NCBI RefSeq assembly: GCF_024653915.1
Contig: NZ_JANLGY010000013.1
Coordinates: 245,308 to 309,307, forward strand
Source: Sulfuricaulis sp.
GTDB lineage: Bacteria > Pseudomonadota > Gammaproteobacteria > Acidiferrobacterales > Sulfurifustaceae
Reading direction: 5' to 3'
Length of the DNA stretch: 64,000 nucleotides
Part shown: positions 1-10,697 of the stretch, piece after piece
Numbering within the stretch: the first letter of the stretch is position 1
Layout: each line of letters begins with the position of its first letter
The notes under the pieces: generated by a model
Database searches by the model: none
The model's input: only the letters and a program-made list of their open reading frames with translations
What the model was told of the DNA's origin: nothing
Translations under genes and position numbers: made by a program

Positions 1-1
1 C

Positions 2-427
2 GTGGAATTGCGCAAGTCCTTGTGGGCCTTTATCCGCCGCTTGCACAGCGAAGGCCATACCATCGTTCTGACCACGCATTATCTGGAAGAGGCCGAGGCC
101 CTGTGCGACCGGATTGCCATACTCAATCACGGCAGACTGGCTGCGCTGGATACCAAACAGGCGCTGCTGGCGCGCGGCATCGGCCGCACGCGACGGGTCT
201 GCATCACCACCGAACAGCCGCTGGGAAGCCTGCCCGAGGCGCTGGAGAAAAAAGTGCGGCGTCGGGATGGAAATATGATTGAGTTGCAGCTCGACAAAAG
301 TACCGATTCTGTCATGGCAGCGCTCGATGCCTTTCGCTCATACGGCGCGGTGATCACCGACCTCAACATGGAGGGCGCCGACCTGGAAGATGTGTTTGTC
401 GAGCTGACGCGGAGGGATAACGCGTGA
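2..427 (+). CDS. ABC transporter ATP-binding protein, C-terminal part (truncated by window edge)
   Basis: Only the last ~141 residues are visible and the gene certainly begins upstream. The fragment has the switch (H-loop) histidine in LTTHYLEEAEALCDRI, followed by the usual basic IAILNHGRLAALD segment and a C-terminal regulatory region typical of ABC-2 exporters (YadG/DrrA type). It hydrolyses ATP in the cytoplasm to drive the permease encoded next; the two genes overlap by 4 bases. The substrate cannot be told from this piece. Confidence 0.9.
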   Translation: MELRKSLWAFIRRLHSEGHTIVLTTHYLEEAEALCDRIAILNHGRLAALDTKQALLARGIGRTRRVCITTEQPLGSLPEALEKKVRRRDGNMIELQLDKSTDSVMAALDAFRSYGAVITDLNMEGADLEDVFVELTRRDNA

Positions 428-1185
428 ACCTGGTCGGGGTCTATACCCTTTTCTGCAAGGAAGTACTGCGCTTTGGCAAGGTGCTGTTGCAGACCTTGAT
501 TGCGCCAGTCATCACGGCCTTATTGTACCTGCTGGTTTTCGGGCATGTGTTCGAGGGTCGGGTGCAGTCCTTTCCCGGTGTAAGTTACACCATGTTTCTG
601 ATCCCCGGTCTGGTGATGATGACGGTGATACAGAATTCCTTCGCTAACAGTTCCTCGAGCCTCATCCAATCCAAGGTCACGGGTAACATCATGTTCATGA
701 TGCTGACACCGCTGTCGCATCTGGAATTTTTTCTCGCGTATGTGTTGGCTTCTGTGGTGCGTGGAATACTGGTGGGCGTGGGGGTGTACATCGTGGCGCT
801 GTTTTTTACGGCGCTGCCCATGAAACACCCGGGTCTCATACTGCTCTTCATGTTTATGAGCAGCGCCACGCTGGGCGCCATCGGCGTGATCGCCGGTATC
901 TGGGCTGAGAAATTCGATCAGCTGGCCGGTTTTCAGAATTTCATCATCCTGCCGCTATCGTTCCTCTCCGGCGTGTTTTACTCGATCCATTCACTACCGG
1001 ATTTCTGGCAGAGGTTGTCGCACTTTAATCCATTCTTTTACATGATCGACGGTTTCCGTTATGGATTCTTTGGGGTCTCCGATATCGCACCACTCCACAG
1101 TCTCGCGATCGTGACGCTGTTTCTGGTGATCTTATCCGGCATCACGCTCATGCTGCTCAAGACCGGTTATAAGCTGCGCGATTGA
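424..1185 (+). CDS. ABC-2 type transporter permease (YadH-like)
   Basis: A 253-residue inner-membrane protein with about six hydrophobic segments, starting with a short cytoplasmic N-terminus (LFCKEVLRFGKVLLQT) and ending in a basic tail. The ABC-2 signature region around residues 165-190 (GIWAEKFDQLAGFQNFIILP, then LSGVFYSI) is clear. It overlaps the ATPase gene by ATGA, so the two are translated together and form one exporter. The YadG/YadH pair upstream of ibaG-murA is a common arrangement in beta- and gammaproteobacteria. The substrate is unknown. Confidence 0.9.
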   Translation: MNLVGVYTLFCKEVLRFGKVLLQTLIAPVITALLYLLVFGHVFEGRVQSFPGVSYTMFLIPGLVMMTVIQNSFANSSSSLIQSKVTGNIMFMMLTPLSHLEFFLAYVLASVVRGILVGVGVYIVALFFTALPMKHPGLILLFMFMSSATLGAIGVIAGIWAEKFDQLAGFQNFIILPLSFLSGVFYSIHSLPDFWQRLSHFNPFFYMIDGFRYGFFGVSDIAPLHSLAIVTLFLVILSGITLMLLKTGYKLRD

Positions 1186-1246
1186 AGGCGTCTTGGCAGG
1201 GGCCCAAATCCCCATTCATCGGGAATGAGGCTTTTGCCAGCCGGTC

Positions 1247-1252
1247 TATAAT
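1247..1252 (+). promoter_or_regulatory. possible -10 box upstream of ibaG
   Basis: A TATAAT hexamer lies in the 168-base gap between the permease and the BolA-family gene. No convincing -35 element is seen 16-18 bases upstream, so this is a weak call. Confidence 0.3.
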
Positions 1253-1353
1253 AAGGTCTCAGAGAAATATGGCCGGCGTGTAATGCGAAGTTTTCTATCC
1301 CTTAAGGGTATATCTCTTGTAATGGCCGGAAGCGGTCGGATAATGAGCTAATA

Positions 1354-1578
1354 ATGATGCAGCCGGATGATATCAAGCAGATGATTGAACGCGGTTTGCC
1401 GGGCGCGCGTGTATCGGTGACCGGTGACGGCCATCATTTCGAAGCCGAGGTGATCGCCAGCGAGTTCGCCGGCAAAAGCACGTTGCAGCAGCATCAGATC
1501 GTGTACCGCACACTGGGCGGCAAAATGGGCAATGAGATTCACGCGCTTTCCTTGCGCACCCAGACGCCGGGCGAATGA
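1354..1578 (+). CDS. ibaG: BolA-family protein, IbaG/YrbA type
   Basis: A 74-residue protein with the compact BolA fold pattern: MIERGLPGARVSVTGDGHHFEAEVI then the helix-turn segment and HALSLRTQTP near the end. The histidines at about residues 27-28 and 63 are the kind used to bind a shared [2Fe-2S] cluster with a monothiol glutaredoxin. The next gene is exactly such a glutaredoxin, 50 bases downstream, which supports a role in iron-sulfur trafficking. Two adjacent ATG codons (1354, 1357) could start it. Confidence 0.9.
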   Translation: MMQPDDIKQMIERGLPGARVSVTGDGHHFEAEVIASEFAGKSTLQQHQIVYRTLGGKMGNEIHALSLRTQTPGE

Positions 1579-1628
1579 CACGGATACCAGTTGGCACTAT
1601 TTATTTACTGAAGCGATAAGAGGTTTAC

Positions 1629-1943
1629 ATGAACACAGAAAACAAAATCCGCCAGCAGCTTAGCGGCGATAAAATCGTGCTCTACATGAAGGGCAACCCC
1701 CAGTCCCCGCAATGCGGCTTCTCGGCCAAAGCCACGCAAATGCTGGGCGCCTGTGGAGCGAAATACGCCAGCTATGACATCCTGTCGGACCCCGAAATCC
1801 GCCAAGGCCTCAAGGAATACTCGAACTGGCCAACTTTCCCCCAGCTCTACCTCAACGGCGAATTGGTCGGAGGCTGTGATATCATGACCGAGCTGTTCCA
1901 GAAGGGCGAGCTCCAGAAATTGATTGCCAAGGCGATGGGCTGA
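1629..1943 (+). CDS. grxD: Monothiol glutaredoxin, Grx4/GrxD type
   Basis: A 104-residue thioredoxin-fold protein with the CGFS active site (PQCGFSAKA, Cys at about residue 30) of class II monothiol glutaredoxins, plus the cis-proline TFPQLY and the GGCDI glutathione-binding motif. Such proteins carry a [2Fe-2S] cluster with glutathione and deliver it to apoproteins or BolA partners. It sits directly behind ibaG, its expected partner, and before murA, separated from the latter by a strong terminator. Confidence 0.95.
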   Translation: MNTENKIRQQLSGDKIVLYMKGNPQSPQCGFSAKATQMLGACGAKYASYDILSDPEIRQGLKEYSNWPTFPQLYLNGELVGGCDIMTELFQKGELQKLIAKAMG

Positions 1944-1959
1944 ACGTCGACCGTGATGA

Positions 1960-3312
<1,353 letters not shown>

Positions 3313-3315
3313 ACC

Positions 3316-3960
3316 ATGACCACCGTACTCAATATCGCCCTGTCCAAGGGGCGGATCCTGGAAGAGGGTCTACCGCTACTTGAGCGTGCCGGCATCCGTC
3401 CCGCCGAGAACCCGCTCAAAAGCCGCAAGCTTATCCTCGACACCAACCTGCCCGAGGTAAAGCTCACCATCATCCGTGCCGCGGACGTGCCCACCTATGT
3501 CCAGTTCGGCGCGGCTGATCTGGGTATTGCCGGCAAGGACGTGCTCATGGAATACGAGGGTGATGGCCTGTACGAACTGCTGGACCTCAAGATCGCGCGT
3601 TGCCGCATGATGGTGGCCGAGCCCAAGAGTCTGGCCTCGCGCGATGATCCGGACAGTTGGACCCGGCTGCGCATTGCCACCAAATACGTCAAGACCACGC
3701 AGCGTCACTTTGCCGCCAAGGGCATCCAGACGGACATCATCAAACTCTATGGCTCGATGGAACTCGCGCCACTCGTGGGTCTTTCCGACCGGATAGTTGA
3801 TTTGGTGGACACCGGTAATACTCTCAAGGCCAACGGTCTTGCCGAGGTCGAACACATTGCCGATATCAGTGCCTGGCTCGTGGCCAACCGCGCTTCGATG
3901 AAAATGAAACATCAGGCACTCAAAAGTCTTGTGGACCAGCTGGAGAAGGCGGTCGCCTGA
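3316..3960 (+). CDS. hisG: ATP phosphoribosyltransferase, short (HisG-S) form
   Basis: Catalyses the first step of histidine synthesis, joining PRPP and ATP. At 214 residues it lacks the C-terminal ACT-like regulatory domain of long HisG, so by family rules it needs the HisRS-like partner HisZ for activity and feedback control; no hisZ is present in this window. The characteristic [13 protein letters not shown] phosphate-binding loop and N-terminal NIALSKGRI are present. First gene of a contiguous histidine operon. Confidence 0.97.
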   Translation: MTTVLNIALSKGRILEEGLPLLERAGIRPAENPLKSRKLILDTNLPEVKLTIIRAADVPTYVQFGAADLGIAGKDVLMEYEGDGLYELLDLKIARCRMMVAEPKSLASRDDPDSWTRLRIATKYVKTTQRHFAAKGIQTDIIKLYGSMELAPLVGLSDRIVDLVDTGNTLKANGLAEVEHIADISAWLVANRASMKMKHQALKSLVDQLEKAVA

Positions 3961-3967
3961 AAACCCC

Positions 3968-5275
3968 ATGAGTAAAATTAATCTGCGCCAGCTCAGCACG
4001 CGCGACGCCGGTTTCGAGCGCGAGTTCGCGCGACTGCTGGACCGGACGCCAGCGACTGATCCGAAAATCGAGGCCACGGTCAAGGAGATCATTGCGGACG
4101 TACGTGCCCGCGGCGATGACGCCCTTGTCGAATACACCCGCCGCTTCGACCGTCGCGTGCTGTCTTCGATAGCTGAGCTGGAGATTCCGCGTCAGCGCCT
4201 GCGCGAAGCGGCACGCGCACTGACCAAGGAACAGTACGAAGCACTCGCCAATGCCGCCGAGCGCATTCGTTCCTATCACGAGCGCCAGCGCGCCGAATCC
4301 TGGAGTTATACCGAACCCGATGGCACCCTGCTTGGACAGCAGGTGACGCCGCTCGAGCGTGTTGGTCTGTATGTGCCCGGTGGCAAGGCGGCCTATCCCT
4401 CGTCGGTACTCATGAACGCGATCCCGGCCAAGGTGGCCGAGGTCCATGAACTTGTCATGGTTGTGCCGGCACCGGAAGGTGAAGTCAATCCCTTGGTGCT
4501 CAGTGCGGCGCATCTGGGCGGTGTGGACCGGGTGTTCACCATCGGCGGCGCGCAGGCGGTGGCAGCGCTGGCCTATGGTACCCAGTCCATTCCCAGGGTG
4601 GACAAAATCGTGGGGCCGGGCAATGTCTATGTTACCACTGCCAAGCGTCTCGTCTTTGGCGCGGTAGGCATCGACATGATCGCCGGTCCTTCCGAGATCG
4701 TGGTGCTGTGCGACGGTCAAACCGACCCCGAGTGGATCGCCATGGACCTGTTTTCGCAAGCGGAGCACGACGAGGACGCACAATCCGTTCTCATCAGCCT
4801 CGATGAAGCTTTTACCGGGAAAGTGCGCGCGGCCATCGAAAAACTGCTTCCCGGCTTGGAGCGGCGCGACATTATTCAAACCTCTCTCGAAGCCCGCGGC
4901 GCGTTGATCACCGCCGCGAGTCTCGATGAAGCGCTGGCGCTGGTGAACCGCATGGCGCCGGAACATTTGGAGCTGTCATTGGAGAATGCGCCGGAAGTCG
5001 CCAAGCGTGTGCACCACGCTGGCGCGATTTTTCTTGGCCGTTATACCGCGGAGGCGGTCGGCGATTACTGCGCCGGGCCGAATCACGTGTTGCCGACCTC
5101 TGGCACCGCGCGGTTTTCTTCGCCGCTGGGCGTTTATGATTTCCAGAAACGCACGAGTCTCATCCATTGCTCGGCGGACGGAGCCTCCTGTCTGGGTCGC
5201 ATTGCCTCCGTGCTCTCGCGTGGCGAGGGACTGACCGCGCACGCACGCTCGGCGGAATACCGGATAAAAAAATAA
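3968..5275 (+). CDS. hisD: Histidinol dehydrogenase
   Basis: A 435-residue zinc enzyme that performs the last two oxidations from histidinol to histidine with NAD. Visible motifs: [22 protein letters not shown], the SQAEHDEDA zinc/substrate segment and APEHLEL near the C-terminus. The start is ATG 3968 ([11 protein letters not shown]), seven bases past the hisG stop; the longer reading frame upstream overlaps hisG and is not credible. Confidence 0.97.
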   Translation: MSKINLRQLSTRDAGFEREFARLLDRTPATDPKIEATVKEIIADVRARGDDALVEYTRRFDRRVLSSIAELEIPRQRLREAARALTKEQYEALANAAERIRSYHERQRAESWSYTEPDGTLLGQQVTPLERVGLYVPGGKAAYPSSVLMNAIPAKVAEVHELVMVVPAPEGEVNPLVLSAAHLGGVDRVFTIGGAQAVAALAYGTQSIPRVDKIVGPGNVYVTTAKRLVFGAVGIDMIAGPSEIVVLCDGQTDPEWIAMDLFSQAEHDEDAQSVLISLDEAFTGKVRAAIEKLLPGLERRDIIQTSLEARGALITAASLDEALALVNRMAPEHLELSLENAPEVAKRVHHAGAIFLGRYTAEAVGDYCAGPNHVLPTSGTARFSSPLGVYDFQKRTSLIHCSADGASCLGRIASVLSRGEGLTAHARSAEYRIKK

Positions 5276-5367
5276 ACAGGATTCACAGGATTAACAAGAT
5301 TAAAACCAAAAAACTTTACGAATTAATCCTGTCAATCCTGAAAAATCCTGTTAATCCTGTGAATTCG
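5276..5367. repeat. Intergenic inverted repeat, 'CAGGATT' family, copy 1
   Basis: The hisD-hisC gap is filled by a short array of an ~9-base unit (ACAGGATTC/ACAGGATTA) and, 40 bases later, the same unit inverted (AATCCTGTC, AATCCTGTG). The two arms could pair as a long imperfect hairpin in the his mRNA. The same family occurs at 17206-17330 and 44715-44820. Confidence 0.85.
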
Positions 5368-5372
5368 GTTTT

Positions 5373-6452
5373 ATGAGTTCCAACAAAAAAATTGAAGCCT
5401 TGATCCGTCCCGAAATTCGGGCGCTCAAGGCCTATCATGTGCCCGACGCCACCGGCCTCATCAAGCTCGACGCCATGGAAAACCCCTATTCTTTTCCGGA
5501 GCCAGTGAAACGGGAATGGCTTTCAGCATTGCAACAGGTCGCGCTGAATCGTTACCCCGATCCCGATGCTCCTCGTTTGCGCGAACGGCTGCGCGTGGCG
5601 CTTGCCATACCGGATGGCATGGAGCTGGTGCTGGGTAACGGTTCGGATGAATTGATTCAGATTATTCTGATGGCCGTCGCCAGGCCCGGCGCGGCGGTGT
5701 TGGCGCCGACGCCGACCTTTGTCATGTACGAGATGATTGCCACGTTCGCCGGCATGAAGTTCACCGGCGTACCGTTGATGCCTGATTTCTCGCTCGACAT
5801 GCCGGCCATGGCCAAGGCGATGGCAGCACAAAAACCGGCGGTTATTTTTATTTCCTATCCCAATAACCCAACCGCGAACCTGTTCGCACGCGAGGATATC
5901 GTAAGTCTGATTGAACAGGCACCGGGCCTGGTGGTGCTGGACGAGGCTTATCATGCCTTTGCTGGCCAATCCTTCATGAACGAATTGGGGAAACATGAAA
6001 ATCTTCTGGTGATGCGCACGCTTTCCAAGCAGGGCCTCGCCGGTTTACGACTCGGCGTGCTTGCGGGTCCGCGGCCCTGGCTCGCGGAATTTAACAAAGT
6101 GAGATTGCCTTACAACATCGGCACCCTGACGCAGGCGAGCGCGGAATTCGTCCTGACGCACCTCGCGCTGCTGGATGAGCAGGCGGACCTGATACGGAAG
6201 GAACGGGAAAAACTTTTCCAGGCACTGAGCGCATTGAAAGGCGTGCAGGTTTGGCCGAGCCAGACCAATTTCCTTCTCTTCCGGGTGGAGAAGGGCGATG
6301 CGGACAGGGTATTTGAAGGGCTGCGCCGGCGAGGTGTGTTGATCAAGAATATGAATTCCGCTGGTGGGGTCCTCAAGAATTGCCTGCGCGTGACGGTCGG
6401 TACGCCGGAGGAGAACGGCGCCTTCCTAAAGGCGCTTGAGACGTCTCTGTAA
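5373..6452 (+). CDS. hisC: Histidinol-phosphate aminotransferase
   Basis: A 359-residue PLP-dependent class I/II aminotransferase. Visible: LDAMENPYSFPEPV at the N-terminus, LGNGSDELI, the SYPNNPTANLF substrate loop, VVLDEAYHAF and the Schiff-base lysine in RTLSKQGLAGLRLG (residues ~213-226). It converts imidazole-acetol phosphate to histidinol phosphate. Start ATG 5373 has no clear Shine-Dalgarno because the intergenic repeat runs almost up to it. Confidence 0.97.
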   Translation: MSSNKKIEALIRPEIRALKAYHVPDATGLIKLDAMENPYSFPEPVKREWLSALQQVALNRYPDPDAPRLRERLRVALAIPDGMELVLGNGSDELIQIILMAVARPGAAVLAPTPTFVMYEMIATFAGMKFTGVPLMPDFSLDMPAMAKAMAAQKPAVIFISYPNNPTANLFAREDIVSLIEQAPGLVVLDEAYHAFAGQSFMNELGKHENLLVMRTLSKQGLAGLRLGVLAGPRPWLAEFNKVRLPYNIGTLTQASAEFVLTHLALLDEQADLIRKEREKLFQALSALKGVQVWPSQTNFLLFRVEKGDADRVFEGLRRRGVLIKNMNSAGGVLKNCLRVTVGTPEENGAFLKALETSL

Positions 6453-6512
6453 TTCGTCTATGTAATATTGGTGTGATACCATAAAAATCACAAACGCTTC
6501 GGAGATGATTTC

Positions 6513-7106
6513 GTGTCCAGCCGCCGCGCGGAGATTACGCGCAAGACCAAGGAAACCCAGATTACCCTGTCCGTGAACCTGGACGGCAGTGGCACGTCAC
6601 GCCTCAACACCGGCGTGCCATTTCTCGAGCACATGCTGGAGCAAGTGGCGCGGCACGGGCTGATCGATATCGTCTTGGAAGCCAAGGGTGACCTGCATAT
6701 CGATGCCCATCACACGGTTGAGGACATTGGCATCACGCTGGGTCAGGCGATTGCCAAGGCCGTGGGCGAAAAGAAGGGCATCCGCCGTTACGGCCATGCC
6801 TATGTGCCGCTCGATGAGGCGCTCTCGCGCGTGGTGGTCGATTTCTCGGGACGTCCCGGATTGGAATATCACGTGGATTTTCCGCGTTCGCGCGTGGGCG
6901 AGTTCGACGTCGATCTGGTGCACGAATTCTTCCAGGGTTTCTGCAATCACGCCCTGGTCACCTTGCACGTGGATTGTCTGCGCGGCAAGAACGCGCATCA
7001 CAATGCCGAAACCATCTTCAAGGCCTTCGGACGAGCGCTGCGCATGGCGCTCGAAGTAGACGCGCGTGCCCCGGATTCTGTGCCCTCGACGAAAGGAAGT
7101 TTGTAA
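6513..7106 (+). CDS. hisB: Imidazoleglycerol-phosphate dehydratase (monofunctional HisB)
   Basis: A 197-residue single-domain enzyme; there is no N-terminal histidinol-phosphatase domain as in enteric HisB, so a separate phosphatase is needed. The two manganese-binding histidine motifs are present: [14 protein letters not shown] (residues ~65-78) and [10 protein letters not shown] (~165-174). The start is taken as GTG 6513 ([14 protein letters not shown]). Confidence 0.97.
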   Translation: MSSRRAEITRKTKETQITLSVNLDGSGTSRLNTGVPFLEHMLEQVARHGLIDIVLEAKGDLHIDAHHTVEDIGITLGQAIAKAVGEKKGIRRYGHAYVPLDEALSRVVVDFSGRPGLEYHVDFPRSRVGEFDVDLVHEFFQGFCNHALVTLHVDCLRGKNAHHNAETIFKAFGRALRMALEVDARAPDSVPSTKGSL

Positions 7107-7110
7107 TAAT

Positions 7111-7206
7111 TTATTAACCGCCAAGGCGCCAAGGACGCCAAGATGTTTTGTGATCCGATAAATATGCTTTCTTGGCGCTCTTGGCGTCTTGGCGGTTCAA
7201 ATTAAT
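7111..7206. repeat. Intergenic inverted repeat, 'CGCCAAG' family
   Basis: The hisB-hisH gap holds three tandem units of CGCCAAGG/CGCCAAGA type after AACCG, and the inverted units CTTGGCG three times before GGTT, flanked by AATAATTTATTAA-like AT-rich ends. The arms pair into a long hairpin. The right arm reaches the hisH start codon at 7207. Confidence 0.85.
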
Positions 7207-7857
7207 ATGAACACGGTTGCGGTTATTGATTACGGCATGGGGAACCTGCGCTCGGTGTGCAAGGCAATCGAGCATGTGGCGCCGAAGGCGCGCGTCCGGC
7301 TCACTGCCAGCGCCACGGATATCCGCGCCGCTTCACGCGTGGTGTTTCCCGGCCAGGGCGCCATCGGCGGTTGCATGACGGCGCTTGAGACCGGCGGTCT
7401 GCGCGAATCAGTATTGGAAGCGATGCACTCCAAACCCTTTCTCGGCATCTGTCTCGGACTCCAGGCCCTGTATGACTTCAGCGAAGAGGGCGGCGGGACG
7501 CCGTGTCTGAGCCTGCTCGCGGGTTCGGTGAAACGGTTTCCGGTGGAAAAAATGACCGACAAGGCCACTGGCCTGCCGCTGAAGGTCCCGCATATGGGCT
7601 GGAATCAGGTGCATCAAACGTCCCCGCACCCGCTTTGGAAAGGCATCTCGCAGGATACGCGGTTTTATTTCGTGCACAGCTACTACGCCGATTCGGCCGA
7701 CGCGCACGATATTACCGGCGAAACGGCGTACGCGCTGCGGTTTACCTCGGCCGCGGCACGTGCGAATATTTTTGCGGTCCAGTTCCATCCGGAAAAAAGC
7801 CAGCATGCCGGACTGCGCCTGCTGGAAAATTTCATGGCATGGGATGGAAGCCATTAA
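7207..7857 (+). CDS. hisH: Imidazole glycerol phosphate synthase, glutamine amidotransferase subunit HisH
   Basis: A 216-residue class I glutaminase that supplies ammonia to HisF. The catalytic triad is visible: Cys in FLGICLGLQALY (~residue 85) and His/Glu in VQFHPEKSQ (~195-203). Start ATG 7207 (MNTVAVIDYGMGN); an in-frame TTG 18 bases upstream lies inside the repeat element and is unlikely to be used. Confidence 0.96.
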   Translation: MNTVAVIDYGMGNLRSVCKAIEHVAPKARVRLTASATDIRAASRVVFPGQGAIGGCMTALETGGLRESVLEAMHSKPFLGICLGLQALYDFSEEGGGTPCLSLLAGSVKRFPVEKMTDKATGLPLKVPHMGWNQVHQTSPHPLWKGISQDTRFYFVHSYYADSADAHDITGETAYALRFTSAAARANIFAVQFHPEKSQHAGLRLLENFMAWDGSH

Positions 7858-7921
7858 CCCGGAAGACTTTCAGGTCCACTCTCCACTCATACCCTAATCA
7901 GGATTTATCCGGAGCCAGTCA

Positions 7922-8665
7922 GTGCTGATCATTCCCGCGATTGATATCAAAGACGGCAAATGCGTGCGCTTGCGTCAGGGACGCATGAACGATGAAACGG
8001 TTTTTTCCGACGACCCGGTGGCAATGGCCAAACGTTGGGTGGAGGCCGGTGCGCGGCGCCTGCATATTGTCGATCTCAATGGCGCCGTGGCCGGCAAGCC
8101 GGTAAACGCCGCAGTCATCCAGGCCATCTTGTCCGCCTTCCCCGATGTGCCGGTGCAGGTGGGTGGCGGCATCCGCGACGAGGACACCATTCAGGCCTAT
8201 ATCGAGATGGGCGTACGCTACGTGATTCTGGGCACCAAGGCGGTGAACGCGCCGCATTTCGTGAGTGACGTATGCATGGAATTTCCCGGCCACATTATTG
8301 TTGGGCTCGATGCCAAGGACGGTAAGGTCGCCATCGACGGCTGGTCCAAGCTCTCGGGGCATGATGTGGTCGATCTGGCCCAGAAATTCCAGGACGATGG
8401 TGTCGAGGCGATTATCTACACCGATATCGGCCGTGATGGCATGATGACCGGTGTAAATATCGAGGCCACGGTAAAACTGGCCAATGCCATTACCATCCCG
8501 GTCATTGCCTCTGGCGGCATTACCAATATTGATGACATTCGCAAGGTTTGCGAAGTGGGAGAAGCAGGTATTGTCGGCGCCATTACCGGTCGCGCCATTT
8601 ATGAAGGTACGCTCGATTTCGCCGCCGCGCAGAAACTCGCGGACGAATTAAGTAAGGATTCTTAA
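7922..8665 (+). CDS. hisA: Phosphoribosylformimino-5-aminoimidazole carboxamide ribotide isomerase
   Basis: A 247-residue (beta-alpha)8 barrel. The general acid/base aspartates are seen in [15 protein letters not shown] (Asp8) and [10 protein letters not shown] (~Asp129); phosphate-binding loops are [10 protein letters not shown] and ASGGITN. It opens the ProFAR ring by Amadori rearrangement. The start is GTG 7922. Confidence 0.97.
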   Translation: MLIIPAIDIKDGKCVRLRQGRMNDETVFSDDPVAMAKRWVEAGARRLHIVDLNGAVAGKPVNAAVIQAILSAFPDVPVQVGGGIRDEDTIQAYIEMGVRYVILGTKAVNAPHFVSDVCMEFPGHIIVGLDAKDGKVAIDGWSKLSGHDVVDLAQKFQDDGVEAIIYTDIGRDGMMTGVNIEATVKLANAITIPVIASGGITNIDDIRKVCEVGEAGIVGAITGRAIYEGTLDFAAAQKLADELSKDS

Positions 8666-8752
8666 CCGCAGAGAGCGCAGAGCACGCAGAGTTATTGAGA
8701 ATAAAATTCTGTTTTTCTCTGCGCCCTTAGCGAATTCCGCGGTGAAATTTAA
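8666..8752. repeat. Intergenic inverted repeat, 'CGCAGAG' family
   Basis: The hisA-hisF gap begins AACCGCAGAGAGCGCAGAG and ends CTCTGCGCCCTTAGCG then CCGCGGTG, i.e. tandem CGCAGAG units facing inverted, more degenerate copies across a short AT-rich loop. It is a different sequence family from the other his-operon repeats but has the same architecture. Confidence 0.8.
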
Positions 8753-8758
8753 AATCAT

Positions 8759-9520
8759 ATGGGCCTAGCAAAAAGAATCATTCCCTGCCTCGATGTGGAC
8801 AACGGTCGCGTCGTGAAGGGCGTGCGTTTTGTGGACATCCGCGATGCCGGCGATCCGGTCGAAGTCGCGCGCCGTTACGATGAACAAGGCGCGGACGAAG
8901 TGACCTTCCTCGATATCACCGCCAGCTCCGACAACCGCGAGACCATGGTGCATGTGGTGGAGGCCATGGCCAGCCAGGTTTTCATTCCGCTCACGGTGGG
9001 CGGCGGCATCCGCAAGGTCGAGGATGTGCGCCGTATGCTCAATGCCGGCGCCGACAAGGTGGCGATCAATACCGCGGCGGTGTCCCGTCCCGAATTCGTC
9101 CGGGAAGCCACGGACCATTTCGGTTCACAATGCATTGTGGTGGCGATTGATGCCAAGCAGGTGGGGCCGGACAAGTGGGAGGTTTTCACCCACGGCGGTC
9201 GCCAGGCGACCGGCCTCGATGCGCTGGCCTGGGCCAGAAAAATGACGGAATACGGCGCCGGCGAGATCATGCTGACGAGCATGGATCGCGACGGCACCAA
9301 GGATGGATTCGACCTCAAGCTGACACGCGCCGTGTGCGATGCCGTCAGTATTCCCGTGATCGCCTCCGGTGGTGTTGGCAATCTCGATCACCTCGTCGCG
9401 GGCATCACCCACGGTCACGCCGATGCGGTGCTGGCCGCCAGCATTTTCCACTTCGGGGAATACACCGTGGCGCAGGCCAAACAGCGCATGGCCGCGGCCG
9501 GCATCGAAGTAAGGCTCTAA
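8759..9520 (+). CDS. hisF: Imidazole glycerol phosphate synthase, cyclase subunit HisF
   Basis: A 253-residue (beta-alpha)8 barrel and partner of HisH. Catalytic aspartates appear in [14 protein letters not shown] (Asp11) and VVAIDAKQ (Asp130); phosphate loops are [10 protein letters not shown] and ASGGVGNLD. It uses ammonia channelled from HisH to make IGP and AICAR. Confidence 0.97.
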   Translation: MGLAKRIIPCLDVDNGRVVKGVRFVDIRDAGDPVEVARRYDEQGADEVTFLDITASSDNRETMVHVVEAMASQVFIPLTVGGGIRKVEDVRRMLNAGADKVAINTAAVSRPEFVREATDHFGSQCIVVAIDAKQVGPDKWEVFTHGGRQATGLDALAWARKMTEYGAGEIMLTSMDRDGTKDGFDLKLTRAVCDAVSIPVIASGGVGNLDHLVAGITHGHADAVLAASIFHFGEYTVAQAKQRMAAAGIEVRL

Positions 9521-9533
9521 AAATCAAAAAAAG

Positions 9534-9598
9534 TAAACCACGGGGAACACGGGGTTGTGTCTGATACGAAATGACTCTCCCCGTGCTCCCCGTGGTAA
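9534..9598. repeat. Intergenic inverted repeat, 'CCACGGGGAACACGGGG' family
   Basis: The hisF-hisI gap contains ACCACGGGGAACACGGGG and, after a ~25-base loop, the inverted CCCCGTGCTCCCCGTGGT. The stem is nearly perfect over 17-18 bases. It could act as an mRNA hairpin or processing/attenuation element, but no terminal U-run follows. Confidence 0.85.
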
Positions 9599-9632
9599 AG
9601 TAGCCTTTGTTGTCTTGCGGCGAGTGATCATA

Positions 9633-10025
9633 ATGACCGATTCTTGGCTCGATGCGGTGAAGTGGAATGCTGAAGGTCTGGTCCCTGCCATTGCACAGGA
9701 GGCCGGCAGCGGCAAAGTGCTGACGCTCGCGTGGATGAACCGCGAGGCGCTGGCGGCGACAGCACAGGAGAAGCGCACAGTGTACTGGTCGCGCTCGCGC
9801 CGCAAGCTGTGGCGCAAGGGTGAGGAATCCGGGCACGTGCAGACGGTGAAAGACGTTCGCCTCGACTGTGACAACGACGCCGTGCTGCTGATTGTCGAAC
9901 AGAAGGGCGGGATCGCCTGCCACACCGGACGCGAGCGTTGTTTCTATCAGCAATTGCAGGGTGACCGTTGGGTGGCGGTCGAGCCGGTCATCAAGAGCGA
10001 ACAGGAAATTTATGGCAGGAAGTGA
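9633..10025 (+). CDS. hisI: Phosphoribosyl-AMP cyclohydrolase
   Basis: A 130-residue zinc enzyme that opens the adenine ring of PR-AMP. The metal-binding DCDNDAVLL aspartates and the two cysteines in [11 protein letters not shown] are present. Start ATG 9633 ([12 protein letters not shown]). It is a separate polypeptide from HisE, unlike the fused enteric enzyme, and ends one base before hisE starts. Confidence 0.97.
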   Translation: MTDSWLDAVKWNAEGLVPAIAQEAGSGKVLTLAWMNREALAATAQEKRTVYWSRSRRKLWRKGEESGHVQTVKDVRLDCDNDAVLLIVEQKGGIACHTGRERCFYQQLQGDRWVAVEPVIKSEQEIYGRK

Positions 10026-10026
10026 C

Positions 10027-10347
10027 ATGTCTGACGTCCTGAAAAAACTGGCCGCGGTGCTGGAGTCACGCAAAGGGGCCGACCCGCAAAGCTCCTATGT
10101 CGCGGGTTTGTATGCCAAGGGGCTGGACGCGATTCTCAAGAAGATTGGCGAGGAAGCGACTGAAACGGTGCTCGCCGCTAAAACCGGTGAGCGTGCCAAA
10201 ATCATTCATGAGACCGCCGACTTGTGGTTTCACACGCTGATTATGCTTGCGCAAACGGGACTGAAGCCGGATGATATCCTGGCGGAGCTGGATCGGCGTT
10301 TCGGCGTGTCTGGTCTGGATGAAAAAGCCTCGCGTACGCGTCAGTAA
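10027..10347 (+). CDS. hisE: Phosphoribosyl-ATP pyrophosphatase
   Basis: A 106-residue MazG-like all-helical pyrophosphohydrolase. The metal-coordinating glutamates are in [15 protein letters not shown] and HETADLWFH. Start ATG 10027 ([13 protein letters not shown]). Last histidine gene of the operon; tatA follows 71 bases later with its own good ribosome binding site. Confidence 0.97.
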   Translation: MSDVLKKLAAVLESRKGADPQSSYVAGLYAKGLDAILKKIGEEATETVLAAKTGERAKIIHETADLWFHTLIMLAQTGLKPDDILAELDRRFGVSGLDEKASRTRQ

Positions 10348-10418
10348 CGCCGGGACCGATCACTCAATCCACGTATAGATTTCACTAGGCAAGAACGGAA
10401 TTTTTCTGGAGAAATAGC

Positions 10419-10670
10419 ATGGGTACATTCAGCATTTGGCACTGGTTAGTCGTCCTGGTTATTGTGTTGCTGATTTTTGGCACCAAGAAGCTGCGCAATC
10501 TTGGCGGCGACCTCGGTGGCGCCATCAAGAGCTTCAAGCAGTCGATGAAGGAAGGCAGCGACGACTCTTCGTCAGAGACAGATGAGAATGAGCAGGCCAA
10601 AAAGATCAAGAAAAACTCCGGCCGTGTGATTGACGCGGAAGTCACTTCCAAGAAGAAACAAAAGAGCTAG
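10419..10670 (+). CDS. tatA: Sec-independent protein translocase subunit TatA
   Basis: An 83-residue protein with one N-terminal membrane helix ([16 protein letters not shown]), the [14 protein letters not shown] hinge and a long charged amphipathic/cytoplasmic tail. It forms the protein-conducting assembly of the twin-arginine pathway. A probable RBS (TCTGGAGAAATAGC) precedes ATG 10419. Confidence 0.96.
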   Translation: MGTFSIWHWLVVLVIVLLIFGTKKLRNLGGDLGGAIKSFKQSMKEGSDDSSSETDENEQAKKIKKNSGRVIDAEVTSKKKQKS

Positions 10671-10697
10671 TCCCGTACTCCGCCACGGTCACGCGCG

